NCBI RefSeq assembly: GCF_019097595.1 | Contig: NC_080717.1 | Coordinates: forward strand, 5,671,001-5,735,000 | Source: Hemibagrus wyckioides | Taxonomy: Eukaryota; Chordata; Actinopteri; Siluriformes; Bagridae | Direction: 5' to 3' | Length of the DNA: 64,000 nt | Shown: positions 11,178-23,557 of the stretch, piece by piece | Layout: each line of letters begins with the position of its first letter | Numbering within the stretch: the first letter of the stretch is position 1 | Translations under genes and position numbers: made by a program | Notes under the pieces: generated by a model | The model's input: only the letters and a program-made list of their open reading frames with translations | Told to the model about the DNA's origin: nothing | Databases searched by the model: none

Positions 11178-13268
11178 CCTGTAGTGGAGAAGGTGTAGTA
11201 TAGAAGATTAGTATAGAAGGTGTAGTATAGAAAGTAATGTAGTATAGAGGGTGTAGTATAGAAGGTGTAGTATAGAAGGTGTAGTATAGAAGGTGTAGCA
11301 TAGAAAGTAGTATAGTATAGAAAGTGTAGTATAGAAAGTGATGTAGTATAGAAGGTGTAGCATAGAAAGTAGTATAGTATAGAAAGTGTAGTATAGAAAG
11401 TGATGTAGTATAGAAGGTGTAGCATAGAAAGTAGTATAGTATAGAAAGTGTAGTATAGAAAGTAATGTAGTATAGAAGGTGTATTAAAGAAGGTGTAGTA
11501 TAAAAAGTAGTATAGTATAGAAGGTGTAGTATAGAAAGTAGTGTAGGATAGAAAGTGATGTAGTATAGAAGGTGTAGCATAGAAAGTAGTATAGTATAGA
11601 AAGTGTAGTATAGAAAGTGATGTAGTATAGAAGGTGTAGCATAGAAAGTAGTATAGTATAGAAAGTGTAGTATAGAAAGAGATGTAGTATAGAAGGTGTA
11701 GCATAGAAAGTAGTATAGTATAGAAAGTGTAGTATAGAAAGTGATGTAGTATAGAAGGTGTAGTATAGAAAGTAGTATAGTATAGAAGGTGTAGTATAGA
11801 AAGTAATGTAGTAAAGAAAGTGTAGTATAGAAAGTAGTGTAGTATAGAAGGTGTAGTATAGAAAGTAGTATAGTATAGAAGGTGTAGTATAGAAAGTAAT
11901 GTAGTATAGAAGGTGTAGTATAAAAAGTAGTATAGTATAGAAGGTGTAGTATAGAAAGTAATGTAGTAAAGAAAGTGTAGTATAGAAAGTAGTGTAGTAT
12001 AGAAGGTGTAGTATAGAAAGTAGTATAGTATAGAAGGTGTAGTATAGAAAGTAATGTAGTAAAGAAAGTGTAGTATAGAAAGTAGTGTAGTATAGAAGGT
12101 GTAGTATAGAAAGTAGTATAGTATAGAAGGTGTAGTATAGAAAGTAGTATAGTATAGAAGGTGTAGTATAGAACGTAGTATAGTATAGAAGGTGTAGTAT
12201 AGAACGTAGTATAGTATAGAAGGTGTAGTATAAAAGTAATGTAGTAAAGAAAGTGTAGTATAGAAAGTAATGTAAAGAAGGTGTAGTATAGAAGGTGTAG
12301 TATAGAAAGTAATGTAGTAAAGAAGGTGTAGGATAGAAGGTGTAGGATAGACAGTAGTGTAGTATAGAAAGTAATGTAGTAAAGAAGTTGTAGTATAGAA
12401 AGTAGTGTAGTATAGAAGGTGTAGTATAGAAAGTAATGTAGTAAAGAAGGTGTAGGATAGAAGGTGTAGTATAGAAGGTGTAGTATAGAAAGTGTAGTAT
12501 AGAAAGTAATGTAGTAAAGAAGGTGTAGGATAGAAGGTGTAGTATAGAAAGTAGTGTAGTATAGAAGGTGTAGTATAGAAAGTGTAGTATAGAAAGTAGT
12601 GTAGTAAAGAAGGTGTAGGATATAAGGTGTAGGATAGACAGTAGTGTAGTATAGAAAGTAGTGTAGTAAAGAAGTTGTAGTATAGAAAGTATTGTAGTAT
12701 AGAAGGTGTAGTATAGAAAGTGTAGTATAGAAAGTAGTGTAGTAAAGAAGGTGTAGTATAGAAAGTAGTGTAGTATAGAAAGTAGTGTAGTATAGAAGGT
12801 GTAGTATAGAAAGTGTAGTATAGAAAGTAATGTAGTAAAGAAGGTGTAGTATAGAAGGTGTAGTATAGAAAGTAGTGTAGTATAGAAGGTGTAGTATAGA
12901 AGGTGTAGTATAGAAAGTAGTGTAGTATAGAAGGTGTAGTATAGAAGGTGTAGTATAGAAAGTGTAGTATAGAAAGTAGTGTAGTATAGAAGGTGTAGTA
13001 TAGAAGGTGTAGTATAGAAAGTAGTGTAGTATAGAAGGTGTAGTATAGAAGGTGTAGTATAGAAGGTGTACTATAGAAAGTAGTGTAGTATAGAAGGTGT
13101 AGTATAGAAAGTAGTGTAGTATAGAAGGTGTAGTATAGAAGATGTAGTATGGAAAGTAGTGTAGTATAGAAGGTGTAGTATAGAAAGTAGTGTAGTATAG
13201 AAGATGTAGTATGGAAAGTAGTGTAGTATAGAAGGTGTAGTATAGAAGGTGTAGTATGGAAAGTAGTG
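11178..13268. repeat. 2.1 kb minisatellite, 14- and 17-bp GTAGTATAGAAG units
   Basis: The array is built from GTGTAGTATAGAAG (14 bp) and a longer GTAGTATAGAAAGTAGT-type unit arranged in changing order, with variants using AAAG, GGAT and CATA. The 3' half (12800-13260) is the most uniform. A 703-codon open frame on the minus strand results from a unit that contains no stop triplet; it is not a gene. Confidence 0.97.
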
Positions 13269-13386
13269 AAGTTCTTATTCATCCGAATCTAGTAATGTTA
13301 TTGTTTCTATTTCTGTTGTAACTCTACTTGAATGAAAGGGATTTTTAATGATATTTTTAATGATTTGATCAAGTGATGTTTATTTG

Positions 13387-13600
13387 TTTAACATTTATGG
13401 AAGGAGTCTCCAGTGCGAGGGCTTTGGAAGAGTTTTTATTCCGTTTTCCGGCACAGGAAAGTCTTCAGGACAGAAGAGCTTGCACATGATCAGAGGAATT
13501 TTTCTTTAATTAATAAAACTGTATTCATTAAAGCAATAAAACACTTCAGAATATGCTGTTATTGTATAACTGAGCCGTGTTATGGCGATATTTTCCCCTG
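13387..13600. repeat. Dispersed repeat carrying GGAAGGAGTCTCCAGTG, copy 1
   Basis: The TTAACATTTATGGAAGGAG start and the GAAAGTCTTCAGGAC motif recur in other places (36690-36735 inverted, 42574-42610, 54105-54140). GGAGTCTCC is itself nearly palindromic. The 62-codon frame here is not a recognised protein. Confidence 0.6.
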
Positions 13601-14379
13601 ATTGTCTTTTTATTACTTACTGTATGAACTGTATCAGGATTTGATTCTAATTCAGTTCTGCATGAATGATTAATCAACATTTAAACACAAAACCTTAACG
13701 TTTCTAAACCGTCCGATGTATTATTGATGAGTCGAGGTGTGCGGGAAACAGTCAAGAGATATCTGAGAGATCCTTCGATGAATGTTACATATCTGTATTT
13801 CAGTAAGCTCCCAGTTTGGATTTTAAATCTAGGTCATTTTTATGATTACATATAAAGCAATTTAAGTAGAAATCCATTTCTAACACTTGGCCTTTTGTTA
13901 ACTTGCGCGGTTGTTAACTTATTTGTAGCAACAACAGATTTACCAGACAGGTTTATGAGATTTCATGAGTCAGAGTCTCGAGCCTGGTCTGGTTTGAAGT
14001 CTCCAAGTTGCAAAGTTAGTTGCAAATCATAAGTTTCCAAGCATGAGTCACAAGTCAGAGAAGTTGGGTGAAGCATAACTTGTGAGTCTCGGGTTCCTCC
14101 TCGCTCGAAGACACGCTATAGATCTACCTATTAGGTCATATTTCTAAATGGCTATGAGCAAAGCTAAAGAAAATCGTCACAGAGAATCCAGTATTCAGAA
14201 ATCAGTTTGTAAGGACAATTACAAAAGGCTAAGGTTAGTACAAGGAGCAAGGTACGAGATTAGCGGTTAATCATTCTTTCGTCCTTTTATGGTCAGTAAG
14301 TGGTCCATCCTGTTCTGGGGCTAATCTCAGAAATACTGGGACTGGGGAATGGGGTTCACACATACACACACATACACAT
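13601..14379. other. Intergenic DNA, nothing recognised
   Basis: Unique sequence with short CA runs at the right edge. No gene was seen. Confidence 0.45.
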
Positions 14380-14545
14380 GGATGTGGTAGCTTAGTGGTT
14401 AACTACTGATCAGAAGGTTATGAGTTTGAATCCCAGGTCCACCTGTTGGACCCTTGAGCAAGGCCCTTAACCCTCATTGGCTCAGTTGTGTATAAAAGGA
14501 GATAAAATATAAGTCACTCTGGATAAATGTCAGAAATGTAAATGC
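14380..14545 (+). mobile_element. tRNA-derived SINE, copy 1
   Basis: The Pol III A-box-like TAGCTTAGTGGT (14388-14399) and B-box-like GAGTTTGAATCCC (about 14423) are correctly spaced. They are followed by CCTTGAGCAAGGCCCTTAAC and a tail with AAGTCACTCTGGATAAATG, the standard layout of a fish tRNA-like SINE. Confidence 0.8.
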
Positions 14546-15010
14546 GAATGTGTACACACACACACCATTACGTCTGTCTGAGAACGTTGGAGAACATTTG
14601 AGTAACCAGGGACCCTGGAGCTGTGAGGCAGCAACAAATCCCCCCTGCGCCACTACACACTCCGTGCCACGTCACTTTCCCAGATGTGACAGCATTCTTT
14701 AAAAGTGACTATGTTACAGAAAAATAAAACTCTCGCTGCTGATTGCTGCTATTCAAAGAACCGTTTACGCCTGACCTCTGTACAAACTAAAGGTCACTTC
14801 TCAGGTGTCACACAGAGCCAGTTGAAGTGAGTTACACTCAAGTCTCTTTAGCTACCCGAGGTGTGGGAAGTGGAAAACTACGACCCTTTGTTTTAAAATA
14901 CAATATATTATGTATTACTGTAGGCAATATTCATGATACATAATTCCGACTATAGTAAGAGTTTAATTTAAATACAGTACACAGACTGAAAAAAGGAACA
15001 TGTGGTCAGT
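14546..15010. other. Intergenic DNA, nothing recognised
   Basis: Unique sequence, with no gene or repeat recognised apart from a short CA run at about 14555. Confidence 0.45.
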
Positions 15011-15021
15011 CAGATTTAAGG

Positions 15022-15258
15022 TACTGCAAAACGAATTTTCCCATATGAAATGATGTAATCGCAGATAATCCGTTCCAGCCACCCAAATATATGACCAATA
15101 TGAAGCGTATGTAAACTGTATGGCTGCTTACAAAGAACTGACCCAAGTTAAGCACTCCATGTCAAGGGTCCTCACAGGAAGTCGTGCCACCAAGCTTGGG
15201 CTAAAAATAGAACAGACCGCCCACACCACCGATCTGTCAACAAAAAACCACATGAAAA
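15022..15258. mobile_element. Partial copy, inverted, of the 5.55 kb element
   Basis: This segment matches the reverse complement of about 5840-6070, roughly 90% by eye, including the frame starting ATGGCTGCTTACAAAG. Both ends of the element are missing. It lies in the opposite orientation to the first copy. Confidence 0.75.
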
Positions 15259-15540
15259 ATTCCTTTAGAACAGTGTACATATATTTCCTATATTGCCAAT
15301 ATAACTATTTAACTCAATGTTGCTATACTTTTTAGTTATTAAAACTATATTACTTACACAAATATATTACCTCTCCTTTGTACAGTAATTATTTTAAATT
15401 CACTGCATGAACTAACAATTTAATTACACTTTCTAGACTAATTTCTATAGCTACCTATGTTAATGATTACATTTTGGAACTATAGTGTTTATAATAATAA
15501 CATGTCGACTGTGCTGCCTAGAGTAACTACTCTACCTACT

Positions 15541-15543
<3 letters not shown>

Positions 15544-15579
<36 letters not shown>

Positions 15580-15643
15580 CACTTTTTCTATTCTTCCTGT
15601 CCCCCTCTTTCTCTATCTCTCTCTCTTTCTTATCCACTTTACC

Positions 15644-15688
<45 letters not shown>

Positions 15689-15706
15689 ACTCCCTTATCC
15701 ACTTTT

Positions 15707-15748
<42 letters not shown>

Positions 15749-15925
15749 TACTCTTCCCACTCTCTCTCTCTCTTTCCCTTTCTCTTTCTCTTTCACTCTC
15801 TCTCTCTATCACTCATTGTCTTATCCACTTTCCCTGTTCTCTTTCCCTCTCTCTCATCTACTTTTCCTACTCTCTCTCTCTGTCTCTCCCTCTCTCTCTC
15901 TCTCTCTTTCTCTCTGTGTCCCTCG
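15544..15925. repeat. Compound CT array punctuated by TTATCCACTTT
   Basis: Runs of (CT)n alternate with CATCCACTTTTTC, TTATCCACTTTACC, TTATCCACTTTTCC, CATCTACTCTTCC, TTATCCACTTTCCC and CATCTACTTTTCC, giving a 45-75 bp higher-order unit. The 175-codon frame is low-complexity Ser/Leu and not a gene. Confidence 0.9.
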
Positions 15926-16110
15926 CCTCATTTGCAATGATTATGTTATCAGGGCGGCCAGGCAAAAGGGTGGAGCGGCCATAATTTCAGCACTGGATTA
16001 GGCTGAAATAACGAGGTCACCAAGTTACTGTTGCCTTGGCAACGGCACATCGAAGAACACGGGATGCCATCGCAAATCCGCGGACCGGCAACATCGCTCT
16101 TCCTCTCTGT
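15926..16110. promoter_or_regulatory. Candidate regulatory element with RFX-type X-box palindrome
   Basis: GTTGCCTTGGCAAC (16030-16043) is two perfect inverted half-sites with a two-base spacer, the form bound by RFX factors (family knowledge). It sits in a non-repetitive, balanced stretch between a CT array and ordinary DNA, with CATTTGCAATGATTATG and GGCCATAATTTCAG nearby. Conservation was not tested. Confidence 0.45.
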
Positions 16111-17188
16111 TTCTCTTTCCTCTGTTTCAGGGCTGTCACACTTTTCTCACACAGACTAAATCCTTTGTCTCCAAACATCAAACTCTGAATCTGGTGAACG
16201 GATCGATTTTTATTTCATGTCCTGCTGTTTAAGTCGCCGCAAGACGGAAACAAATTAGCACCAAAAAGTTAAAGTACAGAGTAATTTGCCTTTATAGGGG
16301 AGAGTATAGGGGAATGTCAACTGGACCTCAATCAGTGTAGTTCTGTATAACAAAACAAAAAAACTATTAACTGTTTTGAGAAAGGTTATTAGTTTGGCTA
16401 ACTAGCTAGCATGGTAACTTTTCAAAGCGTTTCTGATTTGGGATTTTTCTGCTTGTGATAAATTTGAGACTTGATTCATTTCAGTTTTTTCTTCCTTGCC
16501 AAAAAAGAGATTTTTGGGGACTTTGCAAAGCAATTCAATGACAAAAAAGTAGCATTTTCATGTAGGTAGCTTTGTAACCCCCTGAGGCTAATTATCTATT
16601 CTCTGCATTGTATGCTAACATGATGTGAAATGTACATAAGATGAAATGAGACAAGAGGTTCTTGTCAGAGTTTGCTAATAGTGCTATATTTTCCTATATT
16701 TTTAGTTCTTTGAAGAAAAGATTCCAAAATTTAAATCCTTCTAAAGCTAGCTAGCTTAACGCAAACCGATTTAGATGTAACGTTCCAGGCTTCATATTAG
16801 TTTTGTTAGCAGCCGAGCGAAGCTAACAAACTGTACCAGCTACACAAACTCACCAGAAGCTCCAACGATCCTCCTGTCAAGTGGATTGTGCTTGTGCTTT
16901 GTTGCTTGCTAGCATGAAGACAGGCTAAATAAAGCTAGCACTAATGTCAGTGACATCTATCCATATTTACATTTATTTATAATGTTTCCTCACTGACTCA
17001 CTGTTTTATTTTCTGAGATACATGTTCACGAAGCTGTAGAGCTGATAAAAAGGAATGTACATGCTAATATACGTTTGTGTTTCTGTCCTGTTCTTTCGTA
17101 GCATAAAATAAAGTACATCTCATCTCAGCTATTTCATTATAAACTCTTACATCAGTACCAGCAATCTAAAAAAAGGGTTTGCTTTTTT

Positions 17189-17190
<2 letters not shown>
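16111..17190. other. Intergenic DNA, nothing recognised
   Basis: AT-rich unique sequence with several GCTAGCTAGC motifs. No exon was recognised. Confidence 0.45.
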
Positions 17191-17230
<40 letters not shown>

Positions 17231-17288
17231 CAGCTCTCTGAAACTGGCTTGGCTGTTAGTTGCTCCATGCTGCGTTTTTGGCTCACTG

Positions 17289-17335
<47 letters not shown>
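17191..17335. repeat. Two (CT)n tracts
   Basis: (CT)n at about 17196-17232 and 17296-17330, separated by 60 bp of unique sequence. Open frames on both strands are repeat artefacts. Confidence 0.9.
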
Positions 17336-17575
17336 TCATTCTCTTTTCATCTCCTCGTTGTTGCACTGTTTCAATCTTCAGCAGACATCAGCGTTGCCAT
17401 GAGACGTGCCAGAACATTCCGGCTCTCAGGCTTTTTGCCAGCACTGCCATGGGGGGGGATCGGCTGAAGGAAGTTTACTTCACTAATCGATGTTTCATCA
17501 AACTTCTCATTTTATCCTCGGCCAAGAGGATTTTTTTTCTATAGTCTGATATAGGAATAGTTTAGTGTTTAAATA

Positions 17576-18145
<570 letters not shown>

Positions 18146-19065
18146 AAAAGCAACTCTTCCCTTAAATATTAATTAAACAACTCAAATCTCAGCTACTACA
18201 GATTTTTATTTATTTTTTTACTTACTTTTTATTTATATTTTATATTATTATATTAGAGATATTATTATTAGTATTATCTTACAACAGCGTGTTTTATTTT
18301 TAATATTTTATTGGTTTGTTCTTACAATATAAACTCACAGTCCTACTCATTTGGCTGTCTGAAGTTCCTGAGGTTGTGGTAAAGCGCTTCATAGCTGTGA
18401 TTGAGTAAGATGCAGTGCAGCGAGCTAGTCGAAGCTTTCTCATGGCCCACAGCCAGGTTCCCCACCAGCCTCTTGTCCCTTGCCACGTGCTACATGCCCT
18501 CTAAACGACCCCTGTCAGTTTGCTGAGAGCACAGTGCCAACGCTAGGCCACGGAGAGCCACTTAGAGGAAAACAGAGTGAAAGCCGGTGCTCTGGTGCTT
18601 GGCACTGAGTCTCAGTGTTATTCGGTTAAAGATCTACGAGACATGGAGAGAAACATGAAACCCCAGTGTCATACTGTAAGTCGGATATTTTCGCTCAGAT
18701 TCGGCTGAATCTGACTGTTATTCTACTACAAACAAACGTGAGTAAACATTTATAAACATGTGAAAAATGAAATTAGTAGCATTATTAAAACTGGTGTCCA
18801 GGGTGTGATTTATTTAATTCATCCCACCAAATCTCAAGCGAGTGAGTGTTCCAGATTTTTGGAGCATAAAAAAAAAAAAGCCTTTTTGCTCTTTCAGTGT
18901 TTTACATTTGGGACGTTCAGAAAGGCACCACTTCACGATCGCTTTTGGAAACACAGCCTGAGTGAAATTTGTGTATGAGAAAACAAGTACACTATTTATT
19001 TATACTAGTTAAAGAATTCAGTCAGCTATGGAAAAAATGGATGCATCCAAGTGTTTTATAAGTGA
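18146..19065. other. Intergenic DNA, possible regulatory segment at 18340-18700
   Basis: 18180-18330 is AT-rich. 18340-18700 has balanced composition and no simple repeats, with GCCACGTGCTACATG near 18483. It may be regulatory. No coding frame was recognised. Confidence 0.35.
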
Positions 19066-19070
19066 CTAGA

Positions 19071-19760
19071 TGGATGGATGGATGGATGGATGGATGGATG
19101 GATGGATGGATGGATGAATGGATAGGTGGGTGGATGAATGGATAGGTGGGTGGATGAGTGGATGAGTGGATGGATGGATGGATGGATGGATGGGTGGATA
19201 AATGAATGGATGGATAGATGGATGGATGGATGGATGGATGCAAGTATGGGTGGATAGATGGATGGATGAATGGATGGGTGGGTGGAATGGATGGATGGAT
19301 GCAAGGATGGGTGGATGAATGAATGGATGGGTGAATGGTGAATGAGGGTGAATGAATGGTGGATGGGTAGGTAGGTAGGTGAGTGGATGGATGGATGGAT
19401 GGATGGATGCAAGGATGGGTGGATAAATGAATGGATGGATGGGTGGAATGGATGGATGGATGGATGGATAGGTGAATGGATGTTTGGATGGATGGATGGA
19501 TGGATGGATGGGTAGGTGGGTAGGTGAGTGGATGAATGGATGAGTGGGTGGGTGGATTGGATGGATGGATGGATGGATAGGTGAATGGATGTTTGGATGG
19601 ATGAATGGATGAGTGGGTGGGTGGATTGGATGGATGGATGGATGGATGGATGGATGGGTAGGTAGGTAGGTGAGTGGATGAATGGATGAGTGGGTGGATT
19701 GGATGGATGGATGCAAGGATGGGTGGATGGATGCAAGGATGGGTGGATGGATGGATGGAT
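19071..19760. repeat. 690 bp (TGGA)n array with higher-order units
   Basis: TGGA units are mixed with TGGG, TGAA, TAGG and GCAAGGATGGGTGGATG variants. Larger blocks of about 110 bp repeat (for example GGATAGGTGAATGGATGTTT at about 19467 and 19577). The 226- and 216-codon minus frames are repeat artefacts. Confidence 0.95.
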
Positions 19761-19785
19761 AGAGTTTCGGACCTAACGGAAATCC

Positions 19786-20030
19786 GAGATAAGGGGCATT
19801 TTCTTTACCTGCTTTTTCTATGAGTCTTCTCTGAGGTGTCCGAGTTACAAGCTTTAAGTCTTTCTAAACCTTTCAGGTCATGTGACTTGTCATGTAACTG
19901 CTGCAGTGTTACAACAATGACATCCAACTCAAATAGCCGCATGTTCACGGTCACATGACTGCTGGGCATTAAAAGGACAACACTGACCTCAGATCACTTC
20001 TTTAAAATACTGAAGCTCAAACCACAACAA
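19786..20030. repeat. Direct duplication, left copy
   Basis: About 240 bp, including TTCTTTACCTGCTTTTTCTA, GAGTTACAAGCTTTAAGTC and CATCCAACTCAAATAGCCGC, recurs at 20826-21065 with only a few differences (offset 1039 bp). Confidence 0.93.
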
Positions 20031-20139
20031 ATTAGCCAGCTAACACTGGTGACTGTGAAGTGTCTACATTCTCATAACTGAGTCAATTTAACTGAAGATT
20101 GATCTAAATTAAATTACTAATCATTTAGTGCTTAGAGTA

Positions 20140-20640
20140 GTGAAGCCCTTCCAGGTTGGGGGTTCCATTCCTGCCACCGTGTGTGTGTATGGAGATTGCA
20201 TGCTCTCCCAGTGCTTCAAGGGTTTCCTTTGGGTACTCCGGTTTCCTCCCCCAGGCCAGAGACATGCGATGGAGGATGACTGGCGTTTCTAAATCATCCA
20301 TAATGTGGAACGTGTGTGACTGTGTGTCTCCTGTATCATGCTTCAGGTCCCCTGGGATAGACTCCAAGGTCCCTGTGACCCTGTGTAATATAATGAGCTG
20401 TACAGAAAATGGGTGAGTGGGTGGATAGATGAATGGATGGATGGATGGATGGATGGATGGATGGATGGGTGGGTGGGTGGGTGGATTAGATGGATGGAAG
20501 AGTTGATGGATGGATGTATGTATGTATGTATGTATGTATGTATGTATGGATGGATGGATGGATGGATGGATGGATAAGTGGATAAATTGATGGATGGATG
20601 GATGCATAGATGGATGGATGGAAGTAATATTGTGTTGACT
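20140..20640 (+). mobile_element. SINE/LINE-tail repeat with long TGGA and TGTA tail, copy 1
   Basis: GGAGATTGCATGCTCTCCCA, GGTACTCCGGTTTCCTCC, GGGATAGACTCC and CTGTACAGAAAATGG are the ordered landmarks of the fish repeat whose 3' end primes (ATGG)n tails. The tail runs 20410-20622, with a TGTA block at 20515-20548. Its head is degraded. Confidence 0.65.
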
Positions 20641-20742
20641 GTCTAAGTGGCCATGTTGACTTGACATGACTGTCCTAAACTCGGGGTTGTGGAAACCTTC
20701 CTGATTTTCCGACCCTAATGGAATTTTGAGATAAGGGGCGTA

Positions 20743-20781
20743 TGGATGGATGGATGGAAGGATGGATGGATGGATGGAAGT
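20743..20781. repeat. Short (TGGA)n array
   Basis: About nine TGGA/GGAAGGA units precede the right duplicated copy. Confidence 0.9.
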
Positions 20782-20825
20782 AATATTGTGTTGATAAGTT
20801 GGATGTTCCGGCTATGTTGGAATTC

Positions 20826-21065
20826 TGAGATAGGGTGTTTTCTTTACCTGCTTTTTCTATGAGTCTTCTCTGAGGTTTCCGAGTTACAAGCTTTAAGTCT
20901 TTCTAAACCTTTCAGGTCATTTGACTTGTCATGTAACTGCTGCAGTGTTACAACAATGACATCCAACTCAAATAGCCGCATGTTCACTGTCACATGACTG
21001 CTGGGCATTAAAAGAACAACACTGACCTCAGATCACTTCTTTAAAATGCTGAAGCTCAAACCTCA
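20826..21065. repeat. Direct duplication, right copy
   Basis: It is nearly identical to 19786-20030 in the same orientation. A third short piece (CCTAATGGAATTTTGAGATA) at about 20712-20740 resembles the left edge, suggesting repeated unequal exchange guided by the TGGA arrays. Confidence 0.93.
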
Positions 21066-21074
21066 TCCTCCTGT

Positions 21075-21245
21075 GTGTGTGTGTGTGTGTGTGTCATATG
21101 ACATCTTTTCAAGGCACAGAACCCTTGTGAGTTGTTTCTCCAGTACTCACATCGCACTTCCTCCGTCGGTGCAGATTAGGATGAGAACAAAATAATGACT
21201 GAGAACTGAAAGGGCGTGTGTGTGTGTGTGTGTGTGTGTGTGAAG
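21075..21245. repeat. (GT)n tracts
   Basis: (GT)n at 21074-21094 and 21215-21241, separated by unique sequence. Confidence 0.9.
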
Positions 21246-22451
21246 ACAGAGAGAGGGAGAGAGAGAGAGAGAGGAAGGGATTAGGGAAACAAAAAACGAA
21301 GAGGGGTAGACTATAGAGAAGGAGAAGAAGAAGATGGAGAAGAGACAGGACGAAGGAATAGAGACAGAAAGATAGACAGAAAGTGGGAAAAGAGAGAAAA
21401 GAACAGAGACACTATAAGACTGGATCAGAGAAAGAGGGAGGAAGGGAAATGGAAAAGAGAGGAAGAGAGAATAGTGACTGAAGAACCAGAGAAAGAAGGG
21501 CATAGAGAGATAATAAAGGAGAAAGAAAACGAAGGGAAGAGGAATAGAAAAAGAATAGATAGAGAAAAAGAGAATAGAGGTAAACAGCAGGAAGAGGAAG
21601 TAAAATCAAGAGTGAGAGACAAACAGTGAAGAGAAGAGAAGAGAAGAGAAGAGAAGAGAAGAGAAGAGAAGAGAAGAGAAGAGAAGAGAAGAGAAGAGAA
21701 GATTTAAAAAAAGACAGAACAACAGATTAAGCAGGGAGAGATAGATCCAGGAGGGAAAGAGAGATTAAGCAAGGAGTGAGAGATGGAGGGATAGAAGGAA
21801 GAAGGGATAAGAAGGAAAGAAAGAAGAGAAAGAAGGTTTTAAAGACAGAAAGAATGGATAAGACGGAAGAGACAGAGAACTGAGAACTGAATAGGGAAAA
21901 GAGAGAGTGATGAAAGTCAAACAGGAGCAGGGAGAGAGAGAGAGAGAGGACAGAGAAACAGATTAAACAGGGAGAGACAGATGGAGGAGGGAAAGAAGAT
22001 TAAGCAGTGAGAGCAAAGGAGGAGAGAAAGAGAGGTTAAGCAAGGAGAGAGAGAGATGGAGGAGAGAAAGAGAGACTAAGCAGTGAGAGAGATGGAGGAG
22101 AGAAAGAAGGGATAAGAATTAGGAGAGTAGTGGAGGAGAGAAAGAAGGTTTAAAAAAGACAGAGAACTGAATAGAGAAAGGAGAGAGTGATGAGGGTCAG
22201 ACAGGAGCAGAGAGAGAGAGAGAGAGACAGAGAGAGAGAGATGGAGAACAGGCAGAAAAACAAATAAAGCAGGGAGAGACAGATGGAGGAGAAAAAGAGA
22301 GACTAAGCAAGGAGAGAGAGAAAGAAGGGATTAGAAGAAAGAGAGTGCTGGAGGAGAGAAAGAGAGATTAAGCAGGGACCGTGAGATGGAGGAGAGAAAA
22401 AGAGACTAAGCAAGGAAAAGAGTGGTGGAGAAGAGGAAGGTTCAGAAAGGA

Positions 22452-22487
<36 letters not shown>

Positions 22488-22582
22488 CAAGGAGAGAGAG
22501 ATGAAGGCGAGAAAGAAGGGATAAGAAGGAAGAGACAGAGAGCTGACTAGAGAAAGGAGAGAGTGATGAGGGTCAGACAGGA

Positions 22583-22617
<35 letters not shown>

Positions 22618-22622
22618 AGGGG
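21246..22622. repeat. 1.4 kb purine-rich tract with degenerate GAGA minisatellite
   Basis: The + strand is almost entirely A/G. It includes (AGAAG)n at 21632-21702 and a degenerate unit of about 45-50 bp recognised by GATGGAGGAGAGAAAGAGAG and TTAAGCAAGGAGAGAG or close variants. Frames in it are artefacts. Such mirror-rich purine tracts can form triplex DNA (general knowledge). Confidence 0.92.
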
Positions 22623-23155
22623 GGTGTCTCAGTGTTTCTGTGTTTGCACAGAAAATCCCATAGGAATTTTTTGAAGTCTCAAATCCAAAAAAGGGGGAGG
22701 AAGGAGGAGGAGGAGGGCAGAAAACAGAAAAGAAATGAAGACAGGAGGAAAGGAGGAGAGGAGGAAAGGAGGAGGAGAGGGCGACTCTGTGACTCTGTGA
22801 CTCTGTGACTCGATGTGTGTCTGAGTCACAGGGATTACTCTCATGAACCTTCAGCCTCACAGTTCTGTTCATGTGAATGTTGTGGATGAAGTCAGAGGTT
22901 GAACTTGTTAATGGTGTAAACAGGGCTGCCGTGTTCGTCTCCCAGGCTGAACACATTCCAAACACAGACATCAGATCATCCAGCGGCTCCTTCCTGAACG
23001 GCCCCCGGGGCCCGGCGCCGCACGGCCCCTCTGTTTTTATGCTCCAAAAGTCTAGAACATGCGCTACTCTGGAGATTCAGTAACCTGAATTACCCTCAGC
23101 TCACTGAGGACACCGTCTCATCCGACTACTAGTAATACTCACATCTATAAAAGTC
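22623..23155. other. Mixed sequence with a small GACTCTGT repeat and a GC-rich patch
   Basis: GTGACTCT repeats three to four times at 22783-22812. 23000-23035 is very GC-rich (CCCCGGGGCCCGG). No coding frame was recognised. Confidence 0.5.
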
Positions 23156-23212
23156 TTATTATTATTATTATTATTATCATTATTATCATTATTATTATTA
23201 TTATTATTATTA

Positions 23213-23256
<44 letters not shown>
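23156..23256. repeat. (TTA)n microsatellite
   Basis: About 100 bp of ATT/TTA units with ATC interruptions. Confidence 0.95.
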
Positions 23257-23329
23257 GGTCTAATTATATATCTGATCTACATTTAAGTCCAGATTAACAA
23301 CAGTCTATGACAACAGATGAAAACAGTTG

Positions 23330-23367
23330 TCATTCTCTCTCTCTCTCCCTCTCTCTGTCTCTCTGTC

Positions 23368-23402
<35 letters not shown>

Positions 23403-23557
23403 CTCTCTCTCTCTCTCTCTCTCTGCTCCTGTCTGACCCTCATCACTCTCTCCTTTCTCTAGTCAGCTGTCTGTCTTTAAAACCTTCTTTCTGTCCTCCA
23501 CCACTCTCTTCCTTCTTATCACTTCTTTCTCTCCTTCATCTCTCTCCTTGCTTAACC

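Noticed and set aside
11171..13282. 703-codon open frame on the minus strand
   Set aside because: It is the translation of a GTAGTATAGAAG minisatellite whose reverse complement has no stop triplet in any frame; overlapping frames are also open.
19056..19736. 226- and 216-codon His/Pro/Ser-rich frames
   Set aside because: Translations of TGGA tandem repeats in different frames.
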